Positions 12,371-12,643 of a stretch of DNA of 12,643 bases are shown piece after piece. Made by a program: the position numbers and the translations under genes. The DNA lies in contig CANROL010000016.1 of assembly GCA_947632255.1 (NCBI GenBank), positions 1 to 12,643 on the forward strand, given 5' to 3'. Each line of letters starts with the position of its first letter. Position 1 is the stretch's first letter. The notes under the pieces are model-generated. The model did no database searches. It had not been told where the DNA came from and worked only from the letters and a program-made list of their open reading frames with translations. Source of the DNA: an uncultured Bacilli bacterium. Its GTDB lineage: Bacteria > Bacillota_I > Bacilli_A > RF39 > UBA660.

Positions 12371-12643
12371 TTATTTATTTAAAATATTAATTAATTCATC
12401 TTTTTTCATGCTAGAATAACCTTTGATGTTTTGAGCTTTAGCTAAATTTTTAAGTTCAGTTAAAGTTAATTTACTAAAATCACTTTCTTCTTCATCTTCA
12501 CTAGTTGTTTCGGCTTTAGCTTCTTGTAAAATACGATCTTCTTTTAAGATAATATCATCCATATCAGATTTTTTAACATCTTTAGGTTCTTCTTTAATTA
12601 ATTCATCCATAGTTTTAGGTTCAGAAGCTTCTTTTTTATCTTC
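12371..12643 (-). CDS. rpsB: C-terminal tail of probable ribosomal protein S2, with Rho_N/SAP-like module (partial)
   Basis: The frame is open to the window edge; 90 residues are visible. An internal Met near residue 12 is not preceded by a ribosome binding site, so the gene must start outside. The visible part is an acidic, low-complexity linker (Glu/Asp/Lys/Ser) followed by about 33 residues, 'LTLTELKNLAKAQNIKGYS' and 'MKKDELINIL', that match the Rho N-terminal/SAP-like helix-extension-helix fold. This fold usually binds nucleic acid. Identity as S2 rests on position 11 nt before tsf, the near-universal gene order; no S2 core sequence is visible. If correct, S2 carries a C-terminal extension. 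The alternative is a separate small gene inserted between rpsB and tsf. Confidence 0.72.
   Translation of the reverse strand, partial: EDKKEASEPKTMDELIKEEPKDVKKSDMDDIILKEDRILQEAKAETTSEDEEESDFSKLTLTELKNLAKAQNIKGYSSMKKDELINILNK

Noticed and set aside
1..12643. Search by eye for tRNA genes, CRISPR arrays, insertion sequences and attachment sites
   Set aside because: No cloverleaf-like CCA ends, regularly spaced repeats, transposase frames or flanking direct repeats were seen; the cassette borders show no obvious integration scar.

Overview
The window (12,643 bp) is a strongly AT-rich chromosomal segment with Firmicutes-type signals: GGAGG ribosome binding sites, 17-bp-spaced sigma-A promoters (often with an extended TGn -10), U-tract hairpin terminators and a T-box. 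Conserved genes read through with TGG as Trp and TGA as a stop, so the code looks standard. The gene set and style fit a small-genome, low-GC member of the Bacilli/Mycoplasmatota neighbourhood, such as uncultivated gut lineages. This placement is an inference, not an identification. Nearly everything is on the minus strand, so transcription runs from high to low coordinates.

Right part (12643 to 8537): a translation block. It holds the end of a gene that is probably rpsB (C-terminal tail with a Rho_N/SAP-like module), then tsf, a zinc-ribbon coiled-coil protein, a membrane-anchored thioredoxin-fold protein that has lost its CxxC, frr, and an AI-2E/PerM-family membrane protein. pyrH, which usually sits between tsf and frr, is absent here.

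Middle part (8540 to 5014): an accessory cassette, and the most interesting part of the window. A tandem-HTH XRE regulator on the plus strand faces away from a minus-strand operon. That operon encodes a C39 peptidase-containing ABC exporter, a 137-aa single-span partner that looks like a hairpin-less remnant of a membrane fusion protein, and three tiny overlapping or abutting genes. These encode peptides of 44, 46 and 50 aa with textbook double-glycine leaders, and an intrinsic terminator follows directly. All three predicted mature peptides are hydrophobic and carry exactly one Cys, located at or within three residues of the C-terminus. No immunity gene is obvious. I read this as a compact, probably undescribed three-component bacteriocin or signalling-peptide system.

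Left part (5011 to 1): housekeeping genes return. There is a 63-aa pilin-like single-span protein, rpsU and yqeY with their own strong promoter and terminator, then a transcription unit starting from a near-consensus promoter. That unit encodes a 1011-aa protein of about six degenerate repeats with a C-terminal membrane region, and a 90-aa DUF1292-like protein. Last comes ileS (5' part only), preceded by an isoleucine T-box (specifier AUC, discriminator-reading U). The T-box Stem I begins inside the last codons of the 90-aa gene and has a plausible promoter embedded in that gene. The IleRS fragment carries the swapped GxHH form of the HxGH signature, a form linked to mupirocin hyper-resistance.
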